31,669 nucleotides of DNA, from positions 1 through 31,669 of the forward strand of contig SMOI01000140.1 of NCBI GenBank assembly GCA_008000375.1. The letters run 5' to 3'. Position 1 is the first letter of the stretch, and each line of letters opens with the position of its first letter. The DNA is from Poteriospumella lacustris (Eukaryota; Sar; Chrysophyceae; Chromulinales; Dinobryaceae). Below the pieces are notes generated by a model, which ran no database searches, was not told the origin of the DNA, and saw only the letters and a program-made list of their open reading frames with translations. Position numbers and translations under genes: made by a program. Shown here one piece after another: positions 31,364 through 31,669 of the stretch.

Positions 31364-31669
31364 CTATCGCTTGATAAGCTTTACGAAGTAAAGAGTGCTC
31401 ATTTTTTCATCACTCCACATGTGCGGTGCCTCAACTTCAACAACAGAAGCTTTAGTGAGTCCATTGGCTTCTGCGATAGCAAGGAATTCATCGTCTTGCT
31501 CTTCGAATCCTGGGACGTGATGTGAGTACGTCATCAAGAATATCCCCCCTGGCTTGAGCAGTGCCAACACTGAGTTGACCAGCGATGCATGGCTTTCGTG
31601 GCGCCATAGACATTCTGTCGCAAGGGCGACATCGAAGAATTCCCCTTGGTTTGCAGCGATTACTGGAGC
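31364..31669 (-). CDS. C-terminal part of a family-16 (METTL21/EFM7-like) methyltransferase
   Basis: A continuous frame of 101 codons runs from the window edge to the stop at 31364-31366, so the N-terminal part with the SAM-binding glycine loop lies outside. The visible part contains FDVALATECLWRHESHASLV, LLKPGG followed by IFLMTYSHHVPG, and FLAIAEANGL. These match the late strands of class-I SAM-dependent methyltransferases of the Methyltransf_16 group, which includes protein-lysine and nicotinamide-N-methyltransferase-like (EFM7) enzymes. The substrate cannot be told from this piece. Its last 14 or so codons are duplicated at 30598-30651. Confidence 0.75.
   Translation of the reverse strand, partial: APVIAANQGEFFDVALATECLWRHESHASLVNSVLALLKPGGIFLMTYSHHVPGFEEQDDEFLAIAEANGLTKASVVEVEAPHMWSDEKMSTLYFVKLIKR

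Larger units (their letters stand above)
30611..31420. repeat. 41-bp direct repeat flanking 728 bp
   Basis: An exact 41-base copy begins TTTACGAAGTAAAGAGTGCT at 30611-30651 and again at 31380-31420, 769 bases apart. The second copy is coding sequence of the methyltransferase. The enclosed 728 bp hold broken frames with no relation to the neighbours. This is too long for a normal target-site duplication. It fits a local duplication, or a filler insertion at a repaired break. Confidence 0.85.

Noticed and set aside
1-31669. tRNA, rRNA, CRISPR, bacterial operons or an autonomous transposon
   Set aside because: I looked for cloverleaf-like segments, regularly spaced repeats, and transposase or reverse-transcriptase motifs on both strands and saw none. 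The only repeat-flanked segment (30611-31420) encodes no recognisable mobility protein.

Overview
The window is nuclear DNA of a flagellated, intron-containing eukaryotic microbe. It carries an outer-arm axonemal dynein heavy chain and the dynein-assembly factor CFAP298, so the organism builds motile cilia. Thirteen introns can be placed by reading frame. All are GT-AG and all are 57-72 bp long. Genes are closely packed. Small introns, dense genes, a plant-type tandem CCCH protein and a Kismet/CHD7-type remodeller together suggest a protist, perhaps an oomycete or other stramenopile. That assignment is an inference and is not firm. I saw no prokaryotic genes, mobile element core, CRISPR array, rRNA or tRNA.

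Layout. 1-228 (-): 5' end of an unidentified protein. 654-1017 (+): elongin-B-like ubiquitin-fold protein. 1102-2144 (-): PX-domain protein. 2718-16988 (-): outer-arm dynein heavy chain, about 4737 aa, almost all in one 14.16 kb exon. 16989-17646: gap with open frames on both strands. 17647-18455 (+): Rab8-like GTPase. 18807-19807 (-): CFAP298. 20559-23901 (-): UBA/CCCH/OST-HTH-like/coiled-coil/MYND protein. 24422-30201 (-): five-exon CHD remodeller of the CHD6-9 class. 30202-31363: disturbed region with a 41-bp direct repeat, a duplicated methyltransferase tail and broken reading frames. 31364-31669 (-): C-terminal part of a family-16-type methyltransferase.

How the genes relate. The dynein heavy chain and CFAP298 both serve outer dynein arms. 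Rab8-type GTPases deliver membrane to the cell surface and, in many lineages, to the cilium. The rest (elongin-B-like, CHD remodeller, CCCH/MYND protein, PX protein) are regulatory or housekeeping genes with no evident link.

The most distinctive items are the domain combination of the CCCH/MYND protein, the Gly/Ala-rich linkers inserted in the dynein, the change in codon bias along the dynein exon, and the rearranged right-hand end.
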